Assembly (NCBI GenBank): GCA_905214155.1
Contig: CAJMLC010000080.1
Location: 1 to 8,602, forward strand
Reading direction: 5' to 3'
DNA from: an uncultured bacterium
GTDB taxonomy: Bacteria; Bacillota; Clostridia; Oscillospirales; Oscillospiraceae
Length of the DNA stretch: 8,602 nt
The notes beneath the pieces are model-generated. The model saw nothing but the letters and a program-made list of their open reading frames with translations, was not told the DNA's origin and made no database searches. Each line of letters starts with the position of its first letter. The stretch's first letter is position 1. Positions 1 to 6,146 of this stretch are shown piece after piece. The position numbers were made by a program, and so were the translations under genes.

Positions 1-985
1 GGTTCAGCACGACCTGCGGATTGGCGTCCTTTTTCAGCTCGATGACGATGCGCATGCCATTGCGGTCGGTCTCGTCGCGCAGATCGGAAATGCCATCGAG
101 GCGCTTGTCGCGCACCTGATCAGAGATCGACGAAATGAGCATTCGCTTGTTGACCTGGTACGGCAGCTCGTGGACGATAATCCGCGTCCGGTTCTGGCCG
201 AACTCCTCAAAATCGGCGCGGGCACGGACGGTGACCTTACCGCGGCCCGTGGCATAGGCCGCGCGGATGCCGCTGCGACCCATGATGATGCCGCGCGTCG
301 GGAAATCCGGCCCTTGAATGTGCTCCATCAAATCGGCCAGTTCCGCCTCCGGATTGTCGAGGATGCAGACGCAGGCATCGATGACCTCACGGAGGTTGTG
401 CGGCGGGATATTCGTCGCCATGCCGACGGCAATGCCCGACGAGCCGTTGACCAACAGGTTCGGGAATCGGGACGGGAGCACACGCGGCTCCTTCCGGCTC
501 TCATCGAAGTTCGGGTCCCAGTCAACAGTCTCCTTGTCAATGTCGCGCAGCATCTCATTGCAGAGCTTTGACATGCGCGCCTCGGTGTAACGATAAGCCG
601 CAGGAGGGTCGCCATCGACGGAGCCGAAGTTGCCGTGCCCGTCGACGAGCATGTAGCGCATGGAAAAGTCCTGCGCCAGACGCACCATCGCGTCATAGAC
701 CGATGCGTCGCCGTGCGGATGGTACCGGCCCAGCACGTCGCCGACGCACGTCGCCGATTTTTTGAACGGCTTGTCGCTCGTCAGGCCGTCCTCGTACATG
801 GCGTAGAGGATGCGGCGGTGGACGGGCTTCAGACCGTCGCGCACGTCAGGCAGCGCACGGCCCACGATGACGGACATCGCGTAATCGATGTAGGAGGACT
901 GCATCTCATGTACCAGCTCAGACTGAACGATCGTCTGGTTCGGGAACAGGATGTCCTCCGGCTTGTAATCTTTCTTATGTGCCAT
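1..985 (-). CDS. gyrA: DNA gyrase subunit A, N-terminal part (cut by window edge)
   Basis: Encodes the breakage-reunion subunit of gyrase (A2B2), which cuts and reseals the DNA gate during ATP-driven negative supercoiling. Only the first 328 residues are in the window; the family is usually 800-900 residues, so the rest lies off the left edge. Visible: the N-terminal IDYAMSVIVGRALPDVRDGLKPVHRRILYAM block (about residues 33-63, described here by its ends IDYAMSV and HRRILYAM), the helix-turn-helix/quinolone region YHPHGDASVYD (88-98), and the catalytic pair Arg132-Tyr133 in RYTEARM. The start ATG (983-985) is preceded by AAGGAG at 995-1000 with 9-nt spacing. It follows gyrB after a 159-bp spacer filled by a palindromic repeat, so it may be read through from gyrB or have its own promoter; I saw no convincing promoter. 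Odd point: Ala94 sits where E. coli has Ser83. The segment DGDPPAAYRYTE rather than DGDSAAAMRYTE separates it from Bacillus. GyrA is preferred over ParC because of the gyrB-gyrA context. Confidence 0.97.
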   Translation of the reverse strand, partial: MAHKKDYKPEDILFPNQTIVQSELVHEMQSSYIDYAMSVIVGRALPDVRDGLKPVHRRILYAMYEDGLTSDKPFKKSATCVGDVLGRYHPHGDASVYDAMVRLAQDFSMRYMLVDGHGNFGSVDGDPPAAYRYTEARMSKLCNEMLRDIDKETVDWDPNFDESRKEPRVLPSRFPNLLVNGSSGIAVGMATNIPPHNLREVIDACVCILDNPEAELADLMEHIQGPDFPTRGIIMGRSGIRAAYATGRGKVTVRARADFEEFGQNRTRIIVHELPYQVNKRMLISSISDQVRDKRLDGISDLRDETDRNGMRIVIELKKDANPQVVLN

Positions 986-1033
986 TTATGCTTTCTCCTT
1001 TTCAAGGTAGGAGTAACTGATTTTCTTCACACC

Positions 1034-1144
1034 AAAGGCCCCCTCTACCAAGAGGGGGCTGTCACCGAAGGTGACTGGAGGAGCTTCAAATTCTCCCCCT
1101 GATCGCCTTCGGCGATCTTCCCCCCTCTTATAGAGGAGGGCTTT
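1034..1144. repeat. Two-unit inverted palindromic element between gyrB and gyrA
   Basis: The gyrB-gyrA spacer holds four hairpins arranged as two inverted copies of one unit. Left unit: GCCCCCTCT/AGAGGGGGC (1038-1046 with 1051-1059, loop ACCA), then GTCACC/GGTGAC (1061-1066 with 1070-1075, loop GAA), then TGGAGGAG. Right unit, read on the minus strand: CCTCT/AGAGG (1124-1128 with 1132-1136, inside a longer imperfect C/G-rich stem), then GATCGCC/GGCGATC (1101-1107 with 1111-1117), then AGGGGGAG. Both units have the order C-rich hairpin, short hairpin around CGAAG, and a G-rich tail, with AAAG and CTTT at the outer edges. The right edge touches the gyrB stop codon. This resembles REP/BIME- or MITE-like intergenic palindromes; I recall similar ones as frequent in gut Clostridia but cannot verify this. 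No ORF of substance is present. Confidence 0.8.
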
Positions 1145-3103
1145 TTAAATATCCAGATTCACGACATATTTTGCGTTCTGTTCAATGAATTCCTTGCGCG
1201 GCTCGACGGCCTCGCCCATCAGGATCGTGAACATCTGATCGGCAGCGACCGCGTCTTCCAGCGTGATGCGCCGCAGCGTCCGCGTTGTGGGGTCCATCGT
1301 CGTCTCCCAGAGCTCGTGCGGGTTCATCTCGCCGAGACCCTTGAAGCGCGAAATGTCGACCTTCGCATTCGGATTGTCCGCGCGCAGCTCGGCGGAGATC
1401 TTGTCGCGCTCCGGCTCTGAATACGCCACGCGCGTCGTCTTTCCGCGCGTCAGCTTAAAGAGGGGCGGCACCGCCGAATAGACGTAGCCGTGCTCGATGA
1501 GCGGCCGCATGAACCGGAAGAAGAACGTCAGCAGCAGCGTCCGGATATGGGAGCCATCGACATCTGCATCGGCCATGATGATGACCTTGTGATAGCGGAG
1601 CTTCTCGAGGTTGAACTCGTCGCCGATGCCGGCTCCGAGCGCCGTGATGACCGGCGCGAGCTTGTCGTTGCCATAGACCTTGTCGGCCCGGGCCTTTTCC
1701 ACGTTCAGCATCTTGCCCCAGAGCGGCAGGATGGCCTGGAACCGCGAATCGCGCCCCTGCGTGGCGGAGCCGCCGGCGGAGTCGCCCTCGACGATGTAGA
1801 TTTCGGTCAGCGCCGGGTCGGTGTCGTTGCAGTCGCGGAGCTTGTCCGGCATCTGGCCGGACTCAAGTCCGGTCTTGCGCCGGATGGCCTCGCGCGCCTT
1901 GCGCGCGGCCTCGCGCGCGCGGCTGGCCGTCATGGCCTTGTCGAGAATGGCCTTGCCGACAGCGGGATTTTCCTCGAGGAAGACCGCCAGCTGCTCCGAC
2001 ACGACCGCGTTCACGAGCGTCCGCATCGACGCATTGCCGAGCTTGGCCTTCGTCTGGCCCTCAAACTGCGCATCCGTCAGCTTGACGGAGACGATCGCGG
2101 TCAGTCCCTCGCGGACGTCGTCGCCGCTGAGCTTGTCATCGTTTTTGAGATAGCCTTTTTTGATGCCGTAGGCGTTCAGCACATTCGTCAGCGCCCGCTT
2201 GAAGCCCTCCTCGTGCATGCCGCCCTCCGGCGTATGGATGTCGTTCGCAAATGAGACGATGGTCTCGGTAAACGAGTCGTTGTATTGCAGCGCGACCTCT
2301 GCGGTCTGGTCGCCCTTTTTGCCCGCCATATAGACCACCTGCTCGTGCAGCGGCGTCTTATGGCGGTTGTACCAGCGGACGAATTCGCGGATGCCGCCCT
2401 CGTAGCACATCGAGTCGAAGCGCTCCTTCTCGGGCTTGTCCTGCGAACCGATGCGCGCGTCGGTGATGGTAATGTGCAGACCCGCGTTCAAAAACGCCTG
2501 TTCCCGCATCCGTGTGTGCAGCGTCTCATAGTCATATTCCAGCGTATCAAACATCTCAGGGTCGGGCTTGAACGTGACCTTCGTCCCGTGCTCGTCCGTC
2601 GTGCCGATGATGCGCATCTCCTGCGTGATATGTCCGCGCGCGAACTTCATCTGGTAGATGTGCCCGTCCTTCGCGACCTCGACCTCCAGCCATTCGGACA
2701 GCGCATTGACCACGCTCGCGCCCACGCCGTGCAGACCGCCGGAGACCTTGTATCCGCCTCCGCCGAATTTGCCGCCCGCGTGCAGCACCGTGTAGACGAC
2801 TTCCAGCGCGGGCCGTCCGGTCTGCGCCTGAATGTCGACCGGGATGCCGCGTCCGTCGTCCTGGACCGTGATGGTGTCTCCCTCGTTGATCGTCACCTCG
2901 ACGTGGTGGCAATAGCCCGCCAGCGCCTCGTCGATCGCGTTGTCGACGATCTCATAGACGAGGTGGTGCAATCCGGACGCGCTCGTCGAACCGATGTACA
3001 TGCCCGGCCGCTTGCGCACAGCCTCCAGCCCCTCCAGAACCTGGATCTGGCTGGCGTCATATTCGGTCTCGACCACGTCGTTTTTCAATACTTCTTCGCT
3101 CAT
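1145..3103 (-). CDS. gyrB: DNA gyrase subunit B
   Basis: ATPase and TOPRIM subunit of gyrase: ATP binding closes the N-gate to capture the DNA segment passed through the GyrA break. The protein is 652 residues, the usual length for Bacillota and without the proteobacterial insertion. Domains in order: GHKL ATPase (about 18-235) with EIVDNAIDEA (Glu51 general base, Asn55 for Mg/ATP), DDGRGIP (Asp82 onward) and GGLHGVGASVVNALS (122-136); transducer (about 236-405) with the QTK loop at 350-352; TOPRIM (about 435-550) with EGDSAGG (metal ligand Glu439) and DADVDGSHIR (Asp512, Asp514); and the C-terminal RFKGLGEMNPHELWETT segment (586 onward), ending NLDI. ATG 3101-3103 overlaps the remB stop as ATGA, and its AAAGGA-type ribosome site lies within the last remB codons, so translation is probably coupled. 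Odd point: Trp462 replaces the Lys or Arg (E. coli Lys447) in QAILPLxGK. Confidence 0.98.
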   Translation of the reverse strand: MSEEVLKNDVVETEYDASQIQVLEGLEAVRKRPGMYIGSTSASGLHHLVYEIVDNAIDEALAGYCHHVEVTINEGDTITVQDDGRGIPVDIQAQTGRPALEVVYTVLHAGGKFGGGGYKVSGGLHGVGASVVNALSEWLEVEVAKDGHIYQMKFARGHITQEMRIIGTTDEHGTKVTFKPDPEMFDTLEYDYETLHTRMREQAFLNAGLHITITDARIGSQDKPEKERFDSMCYEGGIREFVRWYNRHKTPLHEQVVYMAGKKGDQTAEVALQYNDSFTETIVSFANDIHTPEGGMHEEGFKRALTNVLNAYGIKKGYLKNDDKLSGDDVREGLTAIVSVKLTDAQFEGQTKAKLGNASMRTLVNAVVSEQLAVFLEENPAVGKAILDKAMTASRAREAARKAREAIRRKTGLESGQMPDKLRDCNDTDPALTEIYIVEGDSAGGSATQGRDSRFQAILPLWGKMLNVEKARADKVYGNDKLAPVITALGAGIGDEFNLEKLRYHKVIIMADADVDGSHIRTLLLTFFFRFMRPLIEHGYVYSAVPPLFKLTRGKTTRVAYSEPERDKISAELRADNPNAKVDISRFKGLGEMNPHELWETTMDPTTRTLRRITLEDAVAADQMFTILMGEAVEPRKEFIEQNAKYVVNLDI

Positions 3104-3393
3104 TCTGTATATTCCTTTCCGAAAGGATATGCCGCCCGTTCCCGGGCTGTCTCAAACCGCCGCGTCAGCACGGCGGCGTTATATTTCGTCAGATAGACCC
3201 TCTGCGCGCCGAATTCCTGCGTCAGCACGAACGACTTTGGAAGTTCCTCCGCCGCATCGATCAGCTCGCCGTTCTCCTGCGCCGCCTTCAGAAAAGCGCG
3301 CGTCCGCTTCGACCACGACGTGTTGTCGAGGTCGAACACACCGAGCACTGCGCGGCTCTCGATCAGAAGATCATTGCCGATCTCAAGATACAC
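3100..3393 (-). CDS. remB: DUF370 family protein, RemB-like (YaaB)
   Basis: Small protein of 97 residues that matches the pattern of Bacillus subtilis RemB/YaaB (about 81 residues): N-terminal MYLEIGND, then VLGVFDLDN (16-24), then LPKSFVLTQ (51-59) and VYLTKYNAAVLTRR (66-79). DUF370 proteins include RemA, a DNA-binding activator of biofilm-matrix genes in B. subtilis; RemB is its relative encoded between recF and gyrB, and its role in Clostridia is not established. The start is GTG (3391-3393) inside the end of recF, overlapping it by 11 nt. It is chosen because it places MYLEIG level with the family N-terminus and has AGGTGA upstream; the nearby ATG is in the recF frame and stops at once. 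The stop overlaps the gyrB start as ATGA. The segment at 26-50 (SWSKRTRAFLKAAQENGELIDAAEE, described by position) is longer and more charged than the B. subtilis equivalent. Confidence 0.85.
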   Translation of the reverse strand: MYLEIGNDLLIESRAVLGVFDLDNTSWSKRTRAFLKAAQENGELIDAAEELPKSFVLTQEFGAQRVYLTKYNAAVLTRRFETARERAAYPFGKEYTE

Positions 3394-4495
3394 CCTGCAT
3401 CACCTGTCCCCCGTGGATCTGAACCGTCTGCCCAAGGCCCGTCAGCTTCTCCGGCTCGCAGCACGTGATCAGCACCTGGCCGGTCCTGATCTGGTTCAGC
3501 ACGAAATCCTGCCGCGTCCCGTCCAGCTCGGACAGTACGTCGTCCAGGAGCAGTACCGGTTCTTCGCCGGTGTCCCGCCGAAACAGTTCCCGCTCCGCGA
3601 GCTTCAGACTGATCGCCGCCGTTCTCGTCTGTCCCTGCGAGCCGTAGGCCTTGATGGACAGGCCGTCCAGCGCCGCGTCAAAGTCGTCCTTGTGCGGCCC
3701 GGTCAGACACTGGCCGGAGTCCAGCTCCGCCCGATAATGGGCCTCCTGATGGCTCAGGATCTGCTGGAAAAGCACGCGCCGGTCCGCAAACGGGTCGTCG
3801 ATTGTCGATACCGTCTGGTATCGGAGCATCAGTCCCTCGCGGCCGCCGGAAAATTCCCGGTGATAGTCCCCTGCCGCCTCGCCGAGCGCGCGCAGATAGT
3901 GGGCGCGCATCGAGATCAAAATCGCGCCTACCTGCGCCATGCGGTAGTTGAATTCCGGCAGCGGATCAAGCAGCGACGGCTGCTCGTGATAGTCCTTCAG
4001 AATGCGGCTCTTGCTGTCATAGAGCTTCCGATACTCGGCGAGTGCCGCGGCGTAGCCGGGCCGCAGCTGGCAAAGTGCCGTGTCCAGCAGCTTTCGTCTT
4101 CCCGCCGAACCAGCTTTTAATATCTGTAGGTCGTCCGGGCAGAACAGCACCGTCGTCAGCACGCCGGGCAGCTCCGCTGCCGACCGCTGCTTCACGCCGC
4201 CGATGTAGAGCTGCCGCGGCCGCCGGTTTGCAAAGAGCACCGCGCGGATGCTCTGCTCCCGCCCGCCGGAAAACAGCTCACACGAGAGGTCTGCAAACTC
4301 CGCACCGAAACCGATCAGCTCCTGCGCCCGGCTCGTGCGGAAGCTGCCGCCCGTGGAGAGGTAGAACACCGCCTCCAGCAGATTTGTCTTCCCCTGCGCG
4401 TTCTCGCCGACGAGCAGATTCACGCCCGGATGCAGAGCAAGGTGCAGCTCTTCATAGTTGCGGAAGTGGTAGAGCGTCAGCCCGGTGAGCTTCAT
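3383..4495 (-). CDS. recF: DNA replication and repair protein RecF
   Basis: SMC-like ATPase that recognises single-strand/double-strand junctions at gaps and, with RecO and RecR, loads RecA in recombination repair and replication restart. The 370-residue length is normal. Visible: N-terminal LTLYHFRNYEEL, Walker A GENAQGKT (30-37), the YLSTGGSFRT block (45-54), LFCPDDLQIL (117-126), GPHKDDFD (266-273), the ABC signature segment GSQGQTRTAAISLKLAE (285-301) and Walker B with D-loop VLLLDDVLSELD (314-325), ending in the LITCCEPE switch segment (342-349). ATG 4493-4495 overlaps the yaaA stop as ATGA, with GGGGAG five bases upstream. The end overlaps remB by 11 nt. No key residue is missing. Confidence 0.97.
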   Translation of the reverse strand: MKLTGLTLYHFRNYEELHLALHPGVNLLVGENAQGKTNLLEAVFYLSTGGSFRTSRAQELIGFGAEFADLSCELFSGGREQSIRAVLFANRRPRQLYIGGVKQRSAAELPGVLTTVLFCPDDLQILKAGSAGRRKLLDTALCQLRPGYAAALAEYRKLYDSKSRILKDYHEQPSLLDPLPEFNYRMAQVGAILISMRAHYLRALGEAAGDYHREFSGGREGLMLRYQTVSTIDDPFADRRVLFQQILSHQEAHYRAELDSGQCLTGPHKDDFDAALDGLSIKAYGSQGQTRTAAISLKLAERELFRRDTGEEPVLLLDDVLSELDGTRQDFVLNQIRTGQVLITCCEPEKLTGLGQTVQIHGGQVMQGVS

Positions 4496-4746
4496 GCCTG
4501 CTCCCCGGCGACGCGCCAGCGGTTCCCAAGGAACGTCACCACATCGCCCGGCCGCAGCTTTTTGCCGCGCTGCGTGCAGACCTCGCCGTTGACCTCGACC
4601 TCTTCATTCACGATGAAATTTTTTGCCATGCCGCCCGATTCGACGGCGTTGCAGAATTTCAGAAAATCCTGTAGTTTGATGTACTCCGTATGAATGGGAA
4701 TGTCCACGATCCCATCCGAGACCTTTTTTGTGACCCGTACCTTCAT
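4492..4746 (-). CDS. yaaA: S4-domain RNA-binding protein YaaA (RlbA-like)
   Basis: Small 84-residue protein with a single S4 RNA-binding domain, the standard gene between dnaN and recF in Bacillota. Core: IKLQDFLKFCNAVESGGMAK (about 23-42), VNEEVEVNGEVCTQRGKKL (about 46-64), then RPGDVVTFLGNRW (65-77), matching the B. subtilis YaaA pattern of TLGQFLK, SGGMAK and RRGRKLYVGDVV. The B. subtilis protein is a ribosome-associated RNA binder of poorly defined role, so a precise function is not claimed. ATG 4744-4746 starts one base after the dnaN stop, with GGGGGA five bases upstream. This gives an N-terminal extension of about 13 residues over the 71-residue Bacillus protein. An in-frame GTG at codon 14 would restore that length but has no good ribosome site. 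The stop overlaps recF as ATGA. Confidence 0.93.
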   Translation of the reverse strand: MKVRVTKKVSDGIVDIPIHTEYIKLQDFLKFCNAVESGGMAKNFIVNEEVEVNGEVCTQRGKKLRPGDVVTFLGNRWRVAGEQA

Positions 4747-4747
4747 C

Positions 4748-5860
4748 TCATTCCCCCGCCTTCAGCCGCACCGGCAGCACCATATAGCTATAGCGGCGCG
4801 TATCGTCGCACGGCGTCAGCACGATAGGGCTCAGGCCGTTGCTCAGCTCCAGCATGCACTCCCCATCCGGTACGGCGCGCAGCGCGTCGAGCAGATAGCG
4901 GCAGTTAAAGCCGATTTCGAGATCCTTGCCGTCGCCCGCGATCTGGCAGACGTCGTGTGCCGCACCGATCGTCGAGACCGTGCGGAAATCGGCCGTCTGG
5001 TCGCCGAACGTGCAGCGCACCGGGCTCTTCAGCTTCTCCGAAATAACAAGACTCACGCGCTCGATGGAATCCGTGATGGCCGAGACGTTCGCCGCCAGCT
5101 TGATTGGGTTATTCTCCGGGAGCACGCGCCGCCAGTCGAGGAACTCGCCCTCGAGGATGCGGCAGACAAGCGTCGCCTCGCCGATCGTAAAGAGGATGTG
5201 TTTCGTGCCGAGGTAGAACGTGCAGTCGTCGTCGCTGTCAGTCAGGATCTTCTCGACCTCTTTCAGTGCCGCCGCCGGCGCGACGAACTTCATCTGCCGG
5301 CCAATGCCGCCCTCCGGCGTCCAGCGCCGCAGCGCGAGGCGGTATCCGTCGACCGCGATGACCGTGATGGAATCCTCCTCTACCTCAAACAGGCAGCCTG
5401 TGTGGATGGGCCGGGCCTGATTCTCGCTGACCGCGAAGATCGTCCCGGAGATCATCTCCTTCAGCTGCTTCTGCGGCAGCACGACGCCCTTCTCGCTCTC
5501 GACGTCCGGTAGCTCCGGATAGTCCTCGGCGCTCATCGCCGTGATGGAGAACGACGAGATGCCGCCCCGGATGGAGACCTTGAAGTTCTCGTCTACGCTG
5601 ACCTCAACGGTATCGTCCGGCAGCTTCCGCACGATGTCGAAGAACAGCCTCGCCGGGAAGATGGCCTCGCCGGTCTCTCGGATCTCGGCATCGACGCCGA
5701 CGGTGATCCCCGTTTCCAGATTATACCCGGAAAGCATCACCTTCACACCCGCGCGGATATAGATGCCCTCGAGTGCGGGGATGGCGCTCTTCATGGCGAC
5801 GGTCCGGCTGGCGACCGAGATGGCCGAGACGAGCAGATTTTTTTCACAGGAAAATTTCAT
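4748..5860 (-). CDS. dnaN: DNA polymerase III beta sliding clamp
   Basis: Homodimeric ring that tethers DNA polymerase III and other clamp-binding proteins to DNA. The 370-residue protein has the three-domain clamp pattern (about 1-120, 125-248, 250-370). Recognisable motifs are MKFSCEKNLL at the start, IPALEGIYI (27-35), EDYPELP (112-118), AVDGYRLALRR (169-179) and the C-terminal YMVLPVRL (359-366) that lines the hydrophobic pocket for clamp-binding peptides. The start is the ATG at 5858-5860: the family N-terminus begins there and a perfect AAGGAGG lies 7 nt upstream. An in-frame ATG 27 bases farther upstream would translate through that ribosome site and is rejected. It is the first gene after oriC and leads the tight dnaN-yaaA-recF-remB-gyrB operon. 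No promoter was identified in the oriC spacer with confidence. Confidence 0.98.
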   Translation of the reverse strand: MKFSCEKNLLVSAISVASRTVAMKSAIPALEGIYIRAGVKVMLSGYNLETGITVGVDAEIRETGEAIFPARLFFDIVRKLPDDTVEVSVDENFKVSIRGGISSFSITAMSAEDYPELPDVESEKGVVLPQKQLKEMISGTIFAVSENQARPIHTGCLFEVEEDSITVIAVDGYRLALRRWTPEGGIGRQMKFVAPAAALKEVEKILTDSDDDCTFYLGTKHILFTIGEATLVCRILEGEFLDWRRVLPENNPIKLAANVSAITDSIERVSLVISEKLKSPVRCTFGDQTADFRTVSTIGAAHDVCQIAGDGKDLEIGFNCRYLLDALRAVPDGECMLELSNGLSPIVLTPCDDTRRYSYMVLPVRLKAGE

Positions 5861-5867
5861 CGCGGTT

Positions 5868-5874
5868 CCTCCTT
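5868..5874 (-). promoter_or_regulatory. dnaN ribosome binding site
   Basis: On the minus strand this reads AAGGAGG, seven bases before the ATG at 5858-5860. It fixes the dnaN start over the upstream in-frame ATG at 5885-5887. Confidence 0.9.
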
Positions 5875-5905
5875 CTCTTCTTTCCACAGAAAGAAAGGAT
5901 AAATA

Positions 5906-5927
5906 TAGTAGTAAGTATTAGTAGTAC
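5906..5927 (+). other. DnaA-trio tract in the unwinding element
   Basis: On the plus strand this reads TAG TAG TAA G TAT TAG TAG TAC, a run of trinucleotides matching the DnaA-trio pattern (3'-GAT-5' and variants) described for B. subtilis. The 3' end faces the DnaA boxes and the 5' end faces dnaN, so the tract is on the strand expected for a DnaA filament growing from the boxes into the unwinding element. One extra G at 5915 breaks the phase. The nearest box-like sequence starts at 5935. Confidence 0.75.
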
Positions 5928-5935
5928 GATTTTAT

Positions 5936-5955
5936 GTGGAAATCTCTATTTCCAC
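5936..5955. repeat. Perfect inverted repeat of degenerate DnaA boxes beside the trio tract
   Basis: GTGGAAAT (5936-5943) and ATTTCCAC (5948-5955) are perfect 8-bp arms around CTCT. Each arm contains a TTTCCAC core, two or three changes from TTATCCACA. A further small inverted repeat CTTGA/TCAAG (5955-5959 with 5964-5968) abuts it. The position, eight bases from the trio tract, is where the filament-nucleating boxes are expected. Confidence 0.7.
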
Positions 5956-6007
5956 TTGATTTCTCAAGGGTTTTTGTTCCACAGCCACATCTGAATATTT
6001 TATAACG

Positions 6008-6016
6008 TTGTCCACA
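6008..6016 (+). promoter_or_regulatory. DnaA box (TTGTCCACA)
   Basis: Differs from TTATCCACA at one position. It stands alone, about 50 bases from the inverted box pair, next to the AT-rich patch at 5992-6006. Confidence 0.75.
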
Positions 6017-6066
6017 GCAATCTTTGTGAAACATCCGTCAAACGCTTTTCAACAGCTCCGGTTTCC

Positions 6067-6092
6067 ACTATCCACAGCAGTATGTGGATAGT
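6067..6092. promoter_or_regulatory. Inverted pair of DnaA boxes
   Basis: ACTATCCACA (6067-6076) and its exact reverse complement (6083-6092) flank the 6-base spacer GCAGTA, forming a perfect 10-bp inverted repeat. Each arm holds a box one base from TTATCCACA. These are the closest matches to consensus in the spacer and are probably the main high-affinity DnaA sites. Confidence 0.85.
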
Positions 6093-6099
6093 TTTTGAA

Positions 6100-6145
6100 C
6101 TTTTTTTCTCTCTTAAAAGAGAAAGAAAAGAAAGGGGGCGCAAAA
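6100..6145 (-). repeat. Palindromic repeat copy at the 3' end of dnaA
   Basis: GAGAAAGAAAAG (6119-6130) pairs with CTTTTTTTCTC (6100-6110), with one bulged G (6125) and an 8-base loop. The minus-strand reading of 6119-6145 matches the plus strand at 8185-8211 at 24 of 27 positions, including GCGCCCC beside the palindrome arm, so this is a diverged copy of the same repeat. It begins one base after the dnaA stop codon. There is no T-tract after the hairpin in the dnaA direction, so I do not call it a terminator. Confidence 0.75.
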
Positions 6146-6146
6146 C

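Larger units (their letters stand above)
5861..6146. other. oriC: Chromosomal replication origin (oriC), dnaA-dnaN spacer
   Basis: This 286-bp gene-free spacer lies between dnaA and dnaN, where Bacillota open the chromosome. Boxes matching TTATCCACA with at most one mismatch are at 6008-6016 (plus, TTGTCCACA), 6068-6076 (plus, CTATCCACA) and 6083-6091 (minus, CTATCCACA). Weaker ones, with two mismatches, are at 5975-5983 (plus), 5935-5943 (minus) and 5880-5888 (plus, by the dnaN leader). The dnaN-proximal part (about 5888-5935) is very AT-rich and holds a TAG-type triplet tract, so it is the likely unwinding element. A second AT patch is at about 5992-6006. The dnaA-proximal end (6100-6145) carries a repeat rather than boxes. 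Calling it oriC combines position (established knowledge) with the visible boxes. Confidence 0.9.

Noticed and set aside
1038..1059. Intrinsic terminator between gyrB and gyrA
   Set aside because: The G/C stem is strong, but in the gyrB direction it is followed by CTTTGG and not a U-run, and an identical architecture recurs in the second unit. Partial termination cannot be excluded.
1490..3196. Long plus-strand open frames antisense to gyrB (1490-2254 and 2285-3196)
   Set aside because: They mirror gyrB codons, give low-complexity Arg/Asp/Leu-rich translations, and lack ribosome sites.
3320..4120. Plus-strand 266-residue frame antisense to recF
   Set aside because: Shadow of recF, whose Walker and signature motifs are intact on the other strand.
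5861..5887. Upstream in-frame ATG for dnaN, adding nine residues
   Set aside because: The extension would encode the ribosome site AAGGAGG itself, and MKFSCEKN is the family N-terminus.
6100..6130. Intrinsic terminator for dnaA
   Set aside because: The stem is AT-rich with a bulge, and the sequence after it in the dnaA direction is TTCAAAAAC with no T-run. It is better explained as a repeat copy.
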